DNA from: a bacterium
GTDB lineage: Bacteria > Babelota > Babeliae > Babelales > Chromulinivoraceae
Assembly: GCA_947377595.1 (NCBI GenBank)
Contig: CANCGK010000045.1
Span: 1 to 7,480, forward strand
Direction: 5' to 3'
Length of the DNA stretch: 7,480 nucleotides
The notes under the pieces are model-generated. The model made no database searches. It had not been told where the DNA came from and saw only the letters and a list, made by a program, of their open reading frames with translations. Below, piece by piece: positions 7,385 to 7,480 of the stretch; positions within the stretch are counted from its first letter, which is position 1, and each line of letters starts with the position of its first letter. A program made the translations under genes and the position numbers.

Positions 7385-7480
7385 TTACTTCGATTCTACT
7401 ATTTTTTTTAATTCTTGAAAATCAATACTCGCTTTTCCTATCAAAAATCCAGAAATACCTTTTATTTCGGCTAATTGAGG
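7385..7480 (-). CDS. tpiA: Triosephosphate isomerase, C-terminal end (runs off the right edge)
   Basis: Only the last 31 codons and the TAA stop are in the window. The peptide LAEIKGISGFLIGKASIDF followed by a short helix (QELKKIVESK) matches the end of TpiA. There the strand before the phosphate-binding loop normally reads 'DGxLVGxASL' and a final helix closes the barrel. The enzyme interconverts dihydroxyacetone phosphate and glyceraldehyde 3-phosphate in glycolysis. Here G-K-A-S takes the place of the usual G-G/x-A-S. Being directly upstream of secG in the same direction supports the call. The rest of the gene, with its catalytic residues, lies outside. Confidence 0.85.
   Translation of the reverse strand, partial: PQLAEIKGISGFLIGKASIDFQELKKIVESK

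Overview
The window reads entirely from the minus strand. It is AT-rich, tightly packed bacterial DNA from a diderm (Gram-negative-type) organism: it encodes an outer-membrane secretin, a GspC-like inner-membrane/periplasmic connector and an MlaE/MlaF lipid transporter. The low GC, the A/T-rich lysine/isoleucine/asparagine codon use, and the divergent, tailed versions of T2SS proteins fit a small-genome, possibly host-associated lineage such as Dependentiae (TM6). That placement is an inference from style, not from a marker gene.

In transcription order (high to low coordinates) the first block is housekeeping and envelope: the last 31 codons of tpiA (triosephosphate isomerase), then secG (Sec translocon subunit), then mlaE and mlaF (permease and ATPase of an MCE-type lipid transporter), the last two joined by a TAATG stop/start overlap. 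No MlaD/MCE substrate-binding gene follows.

An 88-base gap after mlaF holds a near-consensus sigma70-type promoter (TTGATA, 17 bases, TATAAT). It opens a second block: moxR (GTG start), gspC, gspD and the beginning of a gspL/pilM-type gene that runs off the left edge. gspD and the gspL/pilM gene overlap by ATGA, so translation is probably coupled. The GspC HR domain and the GspD N0 domain are known partners in type II secretion, so these two proteins plausibly bridge the inner membrane and the outer-membrane pore.

The most interesting points are three. A MoxR AAA+ ATPase leads a secretin operon in place of its usual DUF58/vWA neighbours. GspC and GspD both carry long C-terminal tails (about 140 and 160 residues) beyond the conserved domains, helical and Gln/Glu-rich in GspC and Lys-rich in GspD. 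The order C-D-L/M-like lacks gspE and gspF between D and L. No RNA genes, CRISPR arrays, insertion sequences or phage genes were seen.
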